From positions 2,108,001 to 2,172,000 of the forward strand of contig NZ_CP029210.1 of assembly GCF_003100395.1 (NCBI RefSeq): a stretch of DNA of 64,000 nt, given 5' to 3'. Source of the DNA: Aquabacterium olei (GTDB lineage Bacteria; Pseudomonadota; Gammaproteobacteria; Burkholderiales; Burkholderiaceae_C). Positions 35,544-45,095 of this stretch are shown here, in pieces; the stretch's first letter is position 1; every line of letters begins with the position of its first letter. The notes below the pieces were generated by a model. That model worked only from the letters and a program-made list of their open reading frames with translations, was not told the origin of the DNA and made no database searches. The position numbers were made by a program, and so were the translations under genes.

Positions 35544-36131
35544 TCAGCGCCGGTCCATGAAGGCGTGCGCGATGGTGCCGAGGTCGACGTACTCGAGTTC
35601 GCTGCCCACCGGCACGCCACGCGCCAGCCGGGTCACCTTCAGGCCACGGGCCTTCAGTTGCTCACCGAGCACATGGGCCGTGGCCTCGCCTTCTGCATTG
35701 AAGTTGGTGGCAAGAATCACCTCCTCCACCACACCATCGCTTGCCCGGGTCAGCAACGCCGACAGGCCGATGTCGCGGGCCCCAAGTCCATCCAGCGGGC
35801 TCAGCCGCCCCAGCAGCACGAAGTACTGCCCCTTGTAGCTGCCCGTGCGTTCAAGGGCCGCCTGGTCTGCCGGCGTCTCGACCACGCACAGCAACCGCGC
35901 ATCACGCGTCGAATCTGCACACAGGTCACACAACTCGGCGCGACTGAAGGTATGGCATCGGGCGCAGTGCCCGATCTCGTTGACGGCACCATCCAGCGCG
36001 CGCGCCAGCTTCAGGGCGCCAGCGCGATCATGTTGCAGCAGGTGGTAGGCCATTCGCTGCGCCGACTTCTGCCCGACACCGGGCAGGCAACGCAGGGCTT
36101 CGACCAGCCCGTCCAGCGCCGGATCTGCCAT
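35544..36131 (-). CDS. recR: Recombination mediator protein RecR
   Basis: Part of RecFOR, which loads RecA on gapped DNA. 195 residues: helix-hairpin-helix ([20 protein letters not shown]), a four-cysteine zinc finger ([16 protein letters not shown]), a Toprim domain ([20 protein letters not shown] to [19 protein letters not shown]) and a C-terminal Walker-B-like part ([16 protein letters not shown]). It follows ybaB by 13 bases in the conserved dnaX-ybaB-recR unit. Confidence 0.97.
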   Translation of the reverse strand: MADPALDGLVEALRCLPGVGQKSAQRMAYHLLQHDRAGALKLARALDGAVNEIGHCARCHTFSRAELCDLCADSTRDARLLCVVETPADQAALERTGSYKGQYFVLLGRLSPLDGLGARDIGLSALLTRASDGVVEEVILATNFNAEGEATAHVLGEQLKARGLKVTRLARGVPVGSELEYVDLGTIAHAFMDRR

Positions 36132-36144
36132 GGTGCAATCCCGT

Positions 36145-36471
36145 TCAGAACGGGAACTTCATGCCGGGGGGCATGGGCATCCCGGCCGTCAGCTTGCCCA
36201 TCTTCTCCGAGCTGGTCGCCTCGGCACGACGCACGGCATCGTTGAACGCCGCGGCCACGAGGTCCTCAAGCATGTCCTTGTCGTCGGCCAGCAGGCTCGG
36301 GTCGATCGTCACCCGCTTCACATCGTTCTTGCAGGTCATCACGACCTTGACCAGGCCCGCACCGGACTGACCTTCCACCTCGATCTGGGCCAGCTCTTCC
36401 TGGGCCTTCTTGAGGTTGTCCTGCATTTGCTGGGCCTGTTTCATCAGGCCGGCGAGTTGTCCTTTGAGCAT
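36145..36471 (-). CDS. ybaB: YbaB/EbfC nucleoid-associated protein
   Basis: 108-residue DNA-binding protein acting as a dimer. It starts [20 protein letters not shown] and has the family core [20 protein letters not shown], with a Met/Pro/Gly-rich C-terminus. It coats DNA as a nucleoid-associated factor and is almost always encoded between dnaX and recR, as here. It lies 63 bases after dnaX. Confidence 0.95.
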   Translation of the reverse strand: MLKGQLAGLMKQAQQMQDNLKKAQEELAQIEVEGQSGAGLVKVVMTCKNDVKRVTIDPSLLADDKDMLEDLVAAAFNDAVRRAEATSSEKMGKLTAGMPMPPGMKFPF

Positions 36472-36534
36472 GGCTCATCCTTTCTTGCGCAAAACATGAT
36501 TGTCGCCGCGTTCAACGGCGACGCGGTCGGCCGC

Positions 36535-38703
36535 TCAGATCGGCCTGATGGAAGCCGGGACGATGCGCGCCCCGGGATGCTGCAGCAACAACGACTGCAC
36601 CAGCGGATCACTCTGGATCAAGGCTTCGGCATCGCGCTGGCGCTGCTCGCGGGCAGCCTGATCGCGCTGAGCCGGCGTGTTGAACGCCGCCCCGCGCTCC
36701 ACGGTGACCGACACCGGTCGCTGCAAGTGCTGCGTGAGGGCCTGCGTGAGCCGGTCCTGCAACGCTGCGGTGATGAGGCTTTCACGCTCGACACGGAGCG
36801 TGCCTGCGATGCCCTCACCTTGTTCCTGCCACGCCACGCACTGCGCCTGCATGGCCAGTTCGCGCACCAGCGCGGCGATCAAGCCCTGCCCGGCCATCGC
36901 CGTCACGAGGTCAGCCCATTCATCGGAAAGCGGATCCGCCCCGCGAGGGGGCAAGGTCGGCGTCACCGAGGGACGCGCCTCGGGGGGCACCTCGGCGGGA
37001 GGCGATGAGACCGAGGCGCCCGGACGGGCCGATGTCCGCATGGGCTCCGACGGGCCCCGACGAGGGCGGGATGTCGACACCGAATCCGGCACGTCGTCGG
37101 GCACGTCCATCCAGGCGGGCTCGTCCGGCATGGCGGCCGGGGCCGCATCCCATTCATTGGCTTCCGGCGGCAGCGCTTCCCATGGGGGAATGCCGCCGCC
37201 GTCCCGTGCCTCCTGAGGCGCGGTACGGGGCGCAGGGGCAGCGGCTGGCGAAGCAGCCGGGGCAGCCACCACAGGCGGATGAGGCGCCGACGCTGCCTCC
37301 GGCGACGGGGCGACGGGGCGCACGGGTGCCACCGGTGGCGCCACAGGGTCGAGGGTGCGGGCCGGCTCCGCCCGCGCCTCGGCAACAACGGGCACCGGCG
37401 CGGCGATGCCACCGCTGACGGGCACTCGTGCGCTGGCCTGAGCGACGGCAGTGTTGCCGGAAGCCGACGCCCCGGACGCCGAAATGGGCCGCGCAGCTGC
37501 ACCCGCCGGCGCGGCCGCTGCCTGCGTCACCGGCGTGCGACGGGGCTCGACGGCGTCAGGCTGCGCCGCCGAGCCCAACGCTTTTGGGCCTGGGCCGCCC
37601 CCCTGTCCGGGCTTGAAGGCAAGCAGGCGAAGCAGCAGCATCAGCAAGCCGGCGTACTCGTCGGGTGCCAGTGCCAGCTCGGCGCGCCCTTGCAGGCACA
37701 GGCTGTAGAAGAGTTGCGTTTCATCGGGCGCCAACAGCGGCGCCAGCGCCGCCCAGGTGGCCGCGTCCGGGTCTTCCAGGTCGAGTGCCTGGGGCACGGC
37801 CTGCAGCACGGCCATCCGCTGCAGTGCGGAAGCCATTTCCTCCAGCGTGCCGGCTGCAGACAGCCCCATCTGGCGCAGCGTATCCACCGCTGCCACGAGC
37901 GCGGCACCATCACACGCCGCCACCGCCTCGATGATCCGCTGCACATGCGCCCGGTCCACCGAGCCCAGCATCTGCCTCACCCCGGCCTCGTCAAGAAGCC
38001 CGGCACCAAAGGCAATGGCCTGGTCCGTCAACGACAGCGCATCGCGCATGGAACCGCGCGCGGCCCGCGACAACAGACGCAAGGCACCCGGTTCGGCCTC
38101 AATGCCCTCGGCCTGCAGCACACTGCCCAGGTGCTCGAACACGGTTTCCGCCGCCATGGGCCGCAAGTTGAACTGCAGGCAGCGCGACAGCACCGTCACG
38201 GGCACCTTTTGCGGGTCGGTGGTGGCGAGCACGAACTTCAGGTAGTCGGGCGGCTCCTCCAGCGTCTTCAGCATGGCGTTGAACGCCGTGTTCGACAGCA
38301 TGTGCACTTCGTCGATCATGTAGACCTTGAAGCGCCCGACCACCGGTTTGTAGACCGCCTGCTCCAGCAGTTGCGAGATTTCCTCGACACCGCGGTTGGA
38401 AGCCGCATCGAGTTCAACGTAATCGACAAATCGTCCACTGTCGATGTCACGGCAGGGCTGGCACTGCCCGCACGGGCTGGCCGTGATACCGCCTTGTCCG
38501 TCGGGCCCGACGCAATTCAGCGATTTGGCCAGAATGCGCGACACAGTGGTCTTGCCCACCCCCCGGGTGCCGGTGAACAGGTAGGCGTGGTGCAGGCGCT
38601 GCTGGGTCAGGGCGTTGCCCAATGCCTGAACCACATGCCCCTGGCCGACCATGCTGTCGAAACCTTTGGGGCGGTATTTGCGCGCGAGTACCGTCGAAGT
38701 CAT
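36535..38703 (-). CDS. dnaX: DNA polymerase III subunits tau/gamma
   Basis: Clamp-loader ATPase. 722 residues: AAA+ domain with Walker A GTRGVGKT (45-52), zinc cysteines (CGQCQPC), Walker B MIDEVHML and the arginine-finger SRC motif, and domains II-III to about 365. A long Pro/Ala-rich linker (about 365-600) and the tau-specific C-terminal domain follow. A possible -1 frameshift site at residues 367-369 would give a 382-residue gamma-like form. No ribosome binding site precedes the ATG, and a TAGAAT hexamer ends 6 bases before it. Confidence 0.97.
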   Translation of the reverse strand: MTSTVLARKYRPKGFDSMVGQGHVVQALGNALTQQRLHHAYLFTGTRGVGKTTVSRILAKSLNCVGPDGQGGITASPCGQCQPCRDIDSGRFVDYVELDAASNRGVEEISQLLEQAVYKPVVGRFKVYMIDEVHMLSNTAFNAMLKTLEEPPDYLKFVLATTDPQKVPVTVLSRCLQFNLRPMAAETVFEHLGSVLQAEGIEAEPGALRLLSRAARGSMRDALSLTDQAIAFGAGLLDEAGVRQMLGSVDRAHVQRIIEAVAACDGAALVAAVDTLRQMGLSAAGTLEEMASALQRMAVLQAVPQALDLEDPDAATWAALAPLLAPDETQLFYSLCLQGRAELALAPDEYAGLLMLLLRLLAFKPGQGGGPGPKALGSAAQPDAVEPRRTPVTQAAAAPAGAAARPISASGASASGNTAVAQASARVPVSGGIAAPVPVVAEARAEPARTLDPVAPPVAPVRPVAPSPEAASAPHPPVVAAPAASPAAAPAPRTAPQEARDGGGIPPWEALPPEANEWDAAPAAMPDEPAWMDVPDDVPDSVSTSRPRRGPSEPMRTSARPGASVSSPPAEVPPEARPSVTPTLPPRGADPLSDEWADLVTAMAGQGLIAALVRELAMQAQCVAWQEQGEGIAGTLRVERESLITAALQDRLTQALTQHLQRPVSVTVERGAAFNTPAQRDQAAREQRQRDAEALIQSDPLVQSLLLQHPGARIVPASIRPI
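37556..37603 (-). promoter_or_regulatory. Candidate -1 frameshift signal within dnaX
   Basis: On the coding strand, reading down from 37603: GGGGGGC (37603-37597), in frame as G GGG GGC. A 7-base spacer follows, then the perfect hairpin GCCCAA-AAGCG-TTGGGC (37589-37573). In the -1 frame the next stop is TGA at 37558-37556, 13 codons on. The slip would end the protein at 382 residues, just after domain III. The arrangement matches dnaX frameshift elements in other bacteria in kind, not in sequence. Confidence 0.55.
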
Positions 38704-38982
38704 CGCGCGATTCTAGTCGCGCCATTGGCCCCCTCAGCCAAGGGGGAAGGCATTCAACCTGCCGTGATATCCGGTGACATACCGCCCTGGAAAGTCGCTT
38801 CCATGCCGCGAAATGGTCTGTTCACCGTAGACGGCGAGACTTACAATGCACTCGTGATGCGAAGGGTGAAATGCACTTCGATCAGGCTGGGAAATTCCCC
38901 GATGCCATCCGGTTGACTCGCTTGGCCCCGGCCCGGGCAAAGAGAGTGCAGTCGCCGACAACCTTGAATGGGCCACGTAGTG
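38704..38982. promoter_or_regulatory. Divergent dnaX/rhlE intergenic region
   Basis: 279 bases without a gene. The minus strand has TAGAAT (38715-38710) 6 bases before the dnaX ATG. A hairpin CCCCCT/AGGGGG lies at 38729-38746. The plus strand has a weak promoter candidate, TTCACC (38821-38826), 15 bases, TACAAT (38842-38847), giving rhlE a leader of about 130 bases. I see nothing else in it. Confidence 0.4.
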
Positions 38983-40329
38983 ATGTCGTTTGAAAATCTG
39001 GGGTTGGCAGAACCTCTCCTGAAGGCCGTTTCGGAGGCCGGATACGCCACCCCCACGCCGATCCAGGCACAGGCCATTCCGGCCGTCCTGAACGGCGGAG
39101 ACCTCCTTGCCGGCGCACAGACCGGCACCGGCAAGACCGCCGGGTTCACGCTGCCGCTGTTGCACATGCTGGCCGCCACGGCCAAGCCGGCCTCGGGTGG
39201 GCGTCGTCCTATCCGCGCCCTGATCCTGACTCCCACGCGCGAACTGGCCGCCCAGGTCGAAGAGTGCGTGCGTCTCTACGGCAAGTACCTGCCGATCCGC
39301 TCGATGGTGATGTTCGGTGGTGTGGGCATGAACCCGCAGATCGAAGCCCTGAAGCGCGGCGTCGACATCCTGGTCGCCACGCCGGGCCGCCTGCTGGACC
39401 ACCACCAGCAGGGCACACTCGACCTGAGTCACGTCGAATACTTCGTGCTGGACGAGGCCGACCGCATGCTGGACATGGGCTTCATCCATGACATCCGCCG
39501 CGTGCTGGCCATCCTGCCCCCGCGCAAGCAGAGCCTGCTGTTCTCGGCCACCTTCTCCGACGAGATCAAGGCCCTGGCCGAGCGCCTGCTCGACAAGCCT
39601 CAGGTGATCGAGGTGGCCCGCCGCAACGCGACCGCCGACACCATCGCGCAGAAGGTGCACCCGGTCGACCGTGATCGCAAGAAAGAGCTGCTCACCCACC
39701 TGATCCAGTCGAACAACTGGCACCAGGTGCTGGTCTTCACGCGGATGAAGCACGGCGCCAACCGGCTGGTCGAGTTCCTGCTCAAGCAGAACATCACGGC
39801 CATGGCGATCCACGGCAACAAGAGTCAGAGCGCGCGCACGCGGGCGCTGGCCGATTTCAAGTCCGGCGAATTGCAGGTCCTTGTGGCCACCGACATTGCG
39901 GCGCGCGGCATCGACATCGACCAGCTGCCGCACGTGGTGAACTTCGAGCTGCCCAACGTGGCCGAAGACTACGTGCACCGCATTGGCCGCACCGGCCGCG
40001 CTGGCGCCGACGGCGAGGCCGTTTCGCTGGTGTGCGTTGACGAGGAAGGCTTCCTCGCCGACATCGAGAAGCTGATCAAGCGCCCGATCCCGCGCGAGGT
40101 GGTGGCCGGCTTCGAACCCGACCCGAATGCCCGCCCGGAGCCCATCCAACTCGGCCGCCGTGTCTTGCATGGAAACACCGGCTCGCGTTCGGGCGGCGGT
40201 GGCCGTCCCGCGGGTGGCGGTGGTGGGGGTCAGCGAGGTGGCCGCGGCCCGTCGTCGGGTCGCCAGGATGGCCGCATGGAACGCGGACCGCGCGATCAAT
40301 CTGGCGCGGGTCGCCCCCGCAGTCGGTGA
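38983..40329 (+). CDS. rhlE: DEAD-box RNA helicase RhlE-like
   Basis: 448 residues. The ordered helicase motifs are Q motif (TPIQAQAIP), I ([11 protein letters not shown]), Ia (TPTRELAAQ), II (DEAD in [13 protein letters not shown]), III (SATF), IV ([13 protein letters not shown]), V ([12 protein letters not shown]) and VI ([10 protein letters not shown]). The tail from about 395 is Gly/Arg-rich (RGG-like), as expected for RNA binding. It unwinds structured RNA in ribosome assembly or turnover. The start [13 protein letters not shown] is the usual RhlE N-terminus; a further ATG 15 bases upstream is less likely. Confidence 0.94.
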   Translation: MSFENLGLAEPLLKAVSEAGYATPTPIQAQAIPAVLNGGDLLAGAQTGTGKTAGFTLPLLHMLAATAKPASGGRRPIRALILTPTRELAAQVEECVRLYGKYLPIRSMVMFGGVGMNPQIEALKRGVDILVATPGRLLDHHQQGTLDLSHVEYFVLDEADRMLDMGFIHDIRRVLAILPPRKQSLLFSATFSDEIKALAERLLDKPQVIEVARRNATADTIAQKVHPVDRDRKKELLTHLIQSNNWHQVLVFTRMKHGANRLVEFLLKQNITAMAIHGNKSQSARTRALADFKSGELQVLVATDIAARGIDIDQLPHVVNFELPNVAEDYVHRIGRTGRAGADGEAVSLVCVDEEGFLADIEKLIKRPIPREVVAGFEPDPNARPEPIQLGRRVLHGNTGSRSGGGGRPAGGGGGGQRGGRGPSSGRQDGRMERGPRDQSGAGRPRSR

Positions 40330-40339
40330 CCGGCTGAAC

Positions 40340-40395
40340 CGGTCAGCCCGCGCGCTGACCGCCCCCCCCGAAACGGAGCCCATGGGCTCCGTTTC
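40340..40395. terminator. Tandem hairpins forming a bidirectional terminator
   Basis: Hairpin 1 pairs 40340-40347 with 40354-40361 (8 pairs, CCGCGC loop). Hairpin 2 is a perfect 26-base palindrome at 40370-40395, flanked by TGCTTTC on the right. Both lie in the 71-base gap between the convergent rhlE and hydroxylase genes, so they probably end both transcripts. Confidence 0.7.
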
Positions 40396-40400
40396 TGCTT

Positions 40401-41258
40401 TCAGGCGAAGGTGCCCTCCCGCAACCACTTGGTCGCCACCCACTTTTCGCCCGCGATGACGGGGGCGCCGCCATGCAGCGTGCGCGTGGCGGGGTCGGGC
40501 CGGTCATACGAGAAGAACACGGCGTGGCCGGCCACGGCATGCACCGTGAGCCCGGCTTCCGGAAAGGTGGTGGCCCCGCCCTCTTCCGGCGTATTGAGGT
40601 ACATCACCAACGTGGCCACGCGTTGCCCCCCGCGCTGCAGGATGCGGCTGCTGCCCGGCAGGTCGGGATCGAAATAGTCGTGGTGAGGACGATATTGCGC
40701 GCCCGGCCCATAGCGCAGCACCTGCAGCCCCTCGCCGTGCGACACCGGCCACGACAGCAAGGCCGCGATGCGGGCCTCGATGCGCTGACACAGCTCGGAC
40801 TCACCCCGACCGAAGAACATGCCCTCGCTGGTCCGGGCGACATTCACCTCACTGCCGCCGGTATCGCCCACCACGGTCTCGGAGGGCTTCAGGCGCGCAC
40901 GGGCCTCCTCGATGAGGCCCGTGCATTCGGCAGGCGTGAGGAACCCGCCCAGGACCACCAGCTGCGGGCAATCGCAGTGCACCAGGATGTCCACGTCATG
41001 GCCGGCCACGGTGACACGCCCGCGCTCGAGCGCCCCGGGCGGGAGGCCGGGCGCGCGCACTCGGTCCGGGCCGAGCCCGGGCCATGCACCCCGGCCCGCG
41101 ACCTCCTCGACTTCTGCGCCGAGGACGGACAGGGCCACATCGCGGCTCCAGCCGCTGTCCAGCATGGCGCGCAACAGCACCGCGGCCGGCTGGCCGGCCG
41201 CCAGTTGCGCGACCGCCCAGTCGCGCAGCTCGGGGCTCACGCGCTGCGTCACGGTCAA
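40401..41258 (-). CDS. 2-oxoglutarate/Fe(II) oxygenase (prolyl 4-hydroxylase-like)
   Basis: 285 residues. The C-terminal P4H-type domain has the Fe(II) ligands H192-x-D194 (PHHDYFD) and H262 (TLHGGAP) and the 2-oxoglutarate-binding K272. The catalytic set is therefore complete. The N-terminal ~90 residues form a separate helical region. The target could be a protein prolyl residue or another substrate. The ATG overlaps the yaaA stop by 4 bases, so it is coupled to a peroxide/iron stress gene. Confidence 0.9.
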   Translation of the reverse strand: MTVTQRVSPELRDWAVAQLAAGQPAAVLLRAMLDSGWSRDVALSVLGAEVEEVAGRGAWPGLGPDRVRAPGLPPGALERGRVTVAGHDVDILVHCDCPQLVVLGGFLTPAECTGLIEEARARLKPSETVVGDTGGSEVNVARTSEGMFFGRGESELCQRIEARIAALLSWPVSHGEGLQVLRYGPGAQYRPHHDYFDPDLPGSSRILQRGGQRVATLVMYLNTPEEGGATTFPEAGLTVHAVAGHAVFFSYDRPDPATRTLHGGAPVIAGEKWVATKWLREGTFA

Positions 41259-42031
41259 GCGGCCACCTTGCGGCGGAACACCAGCCGGTCCGCCTCCGAG
41301 GCTGCCGGATCGTGGGCATACCCTTCGGCTGAAAAATCAAGCAGATCGGCCGTGCTCCGCGCCCGCTTGAGCACCGCGTGACGGGCCATCAGCCCGCGGG
41401 CCCGCTTGGCATGGAAGCTGATGATCTTCCACTGCCCGGCCTTCCAGTCCTCGAACACGCACTCCACCACGCGGGCCTTCAGGGCCTTGCGCTTGACCGA
41501 CTTGAAGTACTCCTGCGAGGCCAGGTTGATGACGAGGTCATCACCTTGCTCGGCCAGGCGCCGGTTCAGGTACTCGGCCAGCGCGTCACCCCACCAGGCG
41601 TAGAGGTCCTTGCCACGCGGGTTGGCCAGCCGGGTGCCCATTTCCAGGCGATACGGCTGCATCCAGTCCAGCGGCCGCAGCACACCATACAGCCCGCTGA
41701 GGATGCCGATGTGCGCCTGCGCCCAGTCCAGATCCGCGGGCTTGAGCGAGGTGGCATCCAGGCCCTCGTACACATCGCCGTTGAAGGCGAGGATGGCCTG
41801 CTTGCTGTTGGCCGCCGTGAACTTGGGCGACCAGGCGGCATACCGCGCCACGTTCAGCGTGGCCAGCGGGTCGCTCAGGTCCATCAGCGAGGCAATCTGG
41901 GCCGGGGTGTAGGGACGCAGCACGTCGATCAGCGCAGCGGCCTCGTCGGCGAACTCGGGCAGCGTGTGGCGGTCGGTGACGGGCGGGGCCTCGTAATCAA
42001 GGCTCTTGGCGGGGGACAGCAGGAGGAGCAT
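41255..42031 (-). CDS. yaaA: Peroxide stress protein YaaA
   Basis: 258 residues of the UPF0246/YaaA family, which limits free intracellular iron and so protects DNA and protein during H2O2 stress. Conserved pieces are [68 protein letters not shown] and [12 protein letters not shown]. The conserved N-terminus fixes the start at 42031; the longer open frame is rejected. It is the first gene of a pair with the 2-oxoglutarate/iron oxygenase. Confidence 0.95.
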   Translation of the reverse strand: MLLLLSPAKSLDYEAPPVTDRHTLPEFADEAAALIDVLRPYTPAQIASLMDLSDPLATLNVARYAAWSPKFTAANSKQAILAFNGDVYEGLDATSLKPADLDWAQAHIGILSGLYGVLRPLDWMQPYRLEMGTRLANPRGKDLYAWWGDALAEYLNRRLAEQGDDLVINLASQEYFKSVKRKALKARVVECVFEDWKAGQWKIISFHAKRARGLMARHAVLKRARSTADLLDFSAEGYAHDPAASEADRLVFRRKVAA

Positions 42032-42170
42032 AAGGTGGTCAACGCACCATTGAAAAGCAATGGTACCGATCATAGGTGGAGCTTTGGCCCCGCGCCAACC
42101 GCGGCAGGCCAAGCCGCCTAGAATCAAGCCCTCCCCAACAGCCCCCCGCGCCGCGTCGCGCGCCCGTGCC

Positions 42171-42719
42171 ATGGCCGTCTACCGCATCAAGGACCAGGTT
42201 CCACAGCTGCACCCCAGCGCCTTCGTCGCCGAATCGGCCGACGTCATGGGCCAGGTGATCCTGTCCGAAGGCAGCAGCGTGTGGCCGCAGGCCGTGCTGC
42301 GCGGGGACAACGAGCCCATCACGCTGGGCGAACGCTCGAACGTGCAGGAAGGCGCCGTGCTGCACACTGACATCGGCTTTCCGCTCACCATCGGTGCCGA
42401 CGTGACCGTCGGTCACCAGGCCATGCTGCACGGCTGCACCATCGGTGACGGTGCGCTGATCGGCATCCAGGCCGTCGTGCTCAACGGCGCGGTGATCGGC
42501 AAGGAGTGCCTGGTCGGTGCGGGCGCCCTCGTCACCGAAGGCAAGGTGTTCGAGGACGGCATGCTGATCCTCGGTCAGCCCGCCAAGGCCGTGCGGCCAC
42601 TGAACGACGCCGAGCGCATGCGCATGCGCATCGGCACCGCGCTCTATGTCACCAAGAGCGCCCAATACAAGACCGACCTGGTGCGCATCGACGTGCCGGG
42701 CACCCCTTCCCATGAATGA
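42171..42719 (+). CDS. Gamma-class carbonic anhydrase family protein
   Basis: 182 residues forming a left-handed beta-helix of hexapeptide repeats ([40 protein letters not shown]). The histidines of HTD, GHQ and LHGC are placed as the trimer's metal ligands. Many members have no measured anhydrase activity (YrdA type), so the reaction is not certain. The preceding 139-base gap contains TAGAAT at 42119-42124, a possible -10 element. hslO overlaps its end by 8 bases. Confidence 0.92.
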   Translation: MAVYRIKDQVPQLHPSAFVAESADVMGQVILSEGSSVWPQAVLRGDNEPITLGERSNVQEGAVLHTDIGFPLTIGADVTVGHQAMLHGCTIGDGALIGIQAVVLNGAVIGKECLVGAGALVTEGKVFEDGMLILGQPAKAVRPLNDAERMRMRIGTALYVTKSAQYKTDLVRIDVPGTPSHE

Positions 42720-43695
42720 ATTGCACAAGTTCCTGTTCGAAGGCCTGCCGGTTCGCGGCATGCTGGTCCGCCTGACCGACAGCTGGCAGACCCTCCTGGC
42801 CCGCCGCAGCGAAGGCGAAGCGCTGGACGCCCCGGTGCGCAAGCTGCTGGGCGAAATGAGCGCCGCGGGCGTGCTGCTGCAGGCCAACATCAAGTTCAAC
42901 GGCGCGGTGGTGCTGCAGGTGTTCGGCGATGGCCCGGTGAAGCTGGCCGTGACCGAAGTGCAGCCCGACCTGTCGTTCCGCAGCACGGCCAAGGTGATCG
43001 GCGAGCTGCCGGGCACCGACGACGGCCACCTGCCGCTGGAGGTGATGGTGAACGTCGCCGGTGGCGGGCGCTGCGCCATCACCCTCGACCCGAAGGACCG
43101 TCTGCCCGGTCAGCAGCCCTACCAGGGCATCGTGCCACTGCACGGTGACGCCGGCGAGCCGCTGCACCAACTGAGCGACGTGCTGGCGCACTACATGCTG
43201 CAGTCCGAGCAGCTCGACACGCGCCTGGTGCTGGCCGCCAACGACGAGGTGGCCGCAGGCCTGCTCATCCAGCGTCTGCCGGTGGAGGGTGAAGGGAACC
43301 TGGCGGGCACGCAGCGCAACGAAGACGAGATCGGCCTCAACGAGCACTTCAACCGCATCGCACACCTGGCGGCCACGCTGAAACAGGAAGAGCTGCTGAC
43401 GCTGGACGTGGACACCATCCTGCGTCGCCTGTTCTGGGAAGAGGACCTGCGCCGCTTCGAGCCACAAGCCGGCCCCACCGGCCCGCGCTTCGCATGCACC
43501 TGCTCGCGCGAGAAGGTCTCCAACATGCTGCGCAGCCTGGGTGTCGATGAAGTCGAGAGCATCCTGGCCGAGCAGGGTCAGGTCGACATCGGCTGCGACT
43601 TCTGCGGCATGCACTACACCTTCGATCCGGTGGATGCTGCCGCGCTGTTCACGGGCGGGGCCGAATCACCGCCGAGTTCGGGCAGCCTTCAGTAA
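42712..43695 (+). CDS. hslO: Redox-regulated chaperone Hsp33
   Basis: Holdase chaperone activated by oxidative unfolding. 327 residues. The N-terminal substrate domain begins [20 protein letters not shown]. The C-terminal redox switch has the four zinc cysteines CTC...CDFC in FACTCSREKVSNMLRSLG and GCDFCGMHYTFD. All four are intact. It overlaps the end of the carbonic anhydrase-like gene and shares its transcript. Confidence 0.96.
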   Translation: MNELHKFLFEGLPVRGMLVRLTDSWQTLLARRSEGEALDAPVRKLLGEMSAAGVLLQANIKFNGAVVLQVFGDGPVKLAVTEVQPDLSFRSTAKVIGELPGTDDGHLPLEVMVNVAGGGRCAITLDPKDRLPGQQPYQGIVPLHGDAGEPLHQLSDVLAHYMLQSEQLDTRLVLAANDEVAAGLLIQRLPVEGEGNLAGTQRNEDEIGLNEHFNRIAHLAATLKQEELLTLDVDTILRRLFWEEDLRRFEPQAGPTGPRFACTCSREKVSNMLRSLGVDEVESILAEQGQVDIGCDFCGMHYTFDPVDAAALFTGGAESPPSSGSLQ

Positions 43696-43710
43696 GGCCT
43701 TGCGTAGGGC

Positions 43711-44457
43711 TCAGTCGCCCCACTGCCAGGCTTCGCTGCGGATCAACGCAGCCCAATCGGGGTTCAGCACCGCCGCGTCCGGATGATCCGGATGCCAGGG
43801 CGAATGAAAGCGCATCGGCTGCCCGGTCATCGGGTGGCTCAGAGCAAGTTCCGCGGCGTGCAGCCACAGGCGCTGCACACCCAGACGTTCGGCCCACCAG
43901 CGGTTATGCGCCCCCTTGCCATGCGTGGCATCGCCGATCAACGGGTACGACAGGTGCTTGAGGTGGCGACGGATCTGGTGGCGACGTCCGGTTTCCGGCT
44001 CGGCCTGCACCAGGCTGACACGCGTGGTGTCATAGCGGTCGACCGGAATCGGGAGGCTGAGCCGGGCGAGGCGGCGGATGTGCGTGCGTGCGGGCTGCGC
44101 CGGGGTGCCCTCGGGAGACTCGTCGGGCACGAGTGGATGGTCCACCGTGGTGGCTTCGGAGGCCCAACCGCGCACCATGGCCACATACAGCTTGCGCACG
44201 GCGCCTTCATGCCAGGCGCCACCCAGCCGGCCTGCCACCTCTGAGTTCAGCGCCATCAACAGCACGCCCGAGGTGCCCTTGTCCAGCCGGTGCACGGGAT
44301 AAACGTGTCGCCCGATCTGGTCGCGCAAGGCCTGCAGCACCACGCGGGACTCGTCTGCATCCAGGCCGGTGCGGTGCACCAGCCAGCCGGGTGGCTTGTG
44401 CAGCGCCACGAGGTGTTCGTCGCGCCACAGGATGGGCAACGGCGCCGAGGTGGTCAT
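43711..44457 (-). CDS. truC: tRNA pseudouridine synthase TruC-like
   Basis: 248 residues of the RluA/TruC family, making pseudouridine in tRNA (position 65 for TruC). The catalytic aspartate is in YPVHRLDKGTSGVLLMAL. Family motifs are LYVAMVRG, PETGRRHQIRRHLKHLSYPL and WLHAAELALSHP. There is no S4 domain and the length fits TruC. Substrate is inferred from family only. The ATG overlaps the stop of the upstream nicotinamide riboside kinase gene by 4 bases. Confidence 0.9.
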   Translation of the reverse strand: MTTSAPLPILWRDEHLVALHKPPGWLVHRTGLDADESRVVLQALRDQIGRHVYPVHRLDKGTSGVLLMALNSEVAGRLGGAWHEGAVRKLYVAMVRGWASEATTVDHPLVPDESPEGTPAQPARTHIRRLARLSLPIPVDRYDTTRVSLVQAEPETGRRHQIRRHLKHLSYPLIGDATHGKGAHNRWWAERLGVQRLWLHAAELALSHPMTGQPMRFHSPWHPDHPDAAVLNPDWAALIRSEAWQWGD

Positions 44458-45095
44458 GGCGCCGGCCGGGGTAGCCAGTGCTGCTCGCACTCGCCGTCGT
44501 CGCAGTCAGCACACACCCAGCGCCACCGAGGGCGCAGTGACTGCTCAGCCTGCCTGCGGGGCCGTTCCAGCTCGTGCTCGATGAGGCTGAGCGCCAGCGC
44601 AGTGCGGGCTTCGCCCTGCCCTGTGACGACGGCATACGCCGCCTGCATGCGCGCCAGCGCCTGGCGCACGAGGGTGTCGACCGGTTCGCGCACGTGGGCG
44701 CCGTCGCGCTGCAGACCATCGGCCACCCAGGCCAGATCGAGCCCGGTCAGCAGCGTCAGGGCCACCTCGGCGTGGGCCTGGTCGGCCACAGCGTACAGAC
44801 TCTGGTCATCGAACAGGTGGTGGCTGTAGACCGCGGTCATCAGGGCCGTCGTGTCGGCCAGCACAAGCGCATGGCGGGCAGCGGCCTCGCGGATGTGCGC
44901 GGTCTGCCTCTCGGCGATGACGCGCTGCTCATGCGGCGCCGGCGTGCGGCCCTCGGCCTCACACCATGTGCGCAGGTACTCCGGCACCACGACGGCATCG
45001 CGGCCGGATGCGCACAAGCGCTGTGCCAGCTCGCGCGCAAGCGTGGTCTTGCCTGTGCTTTCCGCGCCCACCAGGGCAATCACCAGGCCGCTCAT
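44454..45095 (-). CDS. Nicotinamide riboside kinase (NadR C-terminal kinase domain type)
   Basis: 213 residues with P-loop GAESTGKTT (10-18), VVVPEYLRTWCEAEGR and ALVLADTTALMTAVYSHHLF, as in the ribosylnicotinamide kinase domain of NadR. The NadR DNA-binding and adenylyltransferase domains are absent. pnuC, the riboside transporter, lies directly upstream with a 4-base overlap, making uptake-plus-phosphorylation the natural reading. The C-terminus carries C195-x2-C198-x4-C203-x2-H206, a zinc-knuckle-like tail not expected in NadR. Confidence 0.88.
   Translation of the reverse strand: MSGLVIALVGAESTGKTTLARELAQRLCASGRDAVVVPEYLRTWCEAEGRTPAPHEQRVIAERQTAHIREAAARHALVLADTTALMTAVYSHHLFDDQSLYAVADQAHAEVALTLLTGLDLAWVADGLQRDGAHVREPVDTLVRQALARMQAAYAVVTGQGEARTALALSLIEHELERPRRQAEQSLRPRWRWVCADCDDGECEQHWLPRPAP

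Noticed and set aside
37180..37600. Possible frameshifted or foreign region in dnaX because of its Pro/Ala-rich, low-complexity sequence
   Set aside because: Such a linker between domains III and V is normal for tau; the frame is continuous and the C-terminal domain follows.
42060..42170. Extended N-terminus of the carbonic anhydrase-like protein
   Set aside because: The extra residues are Pro/Arg/Ala-rich, unlike the family, and overlap the promoter region of two divergent genes.
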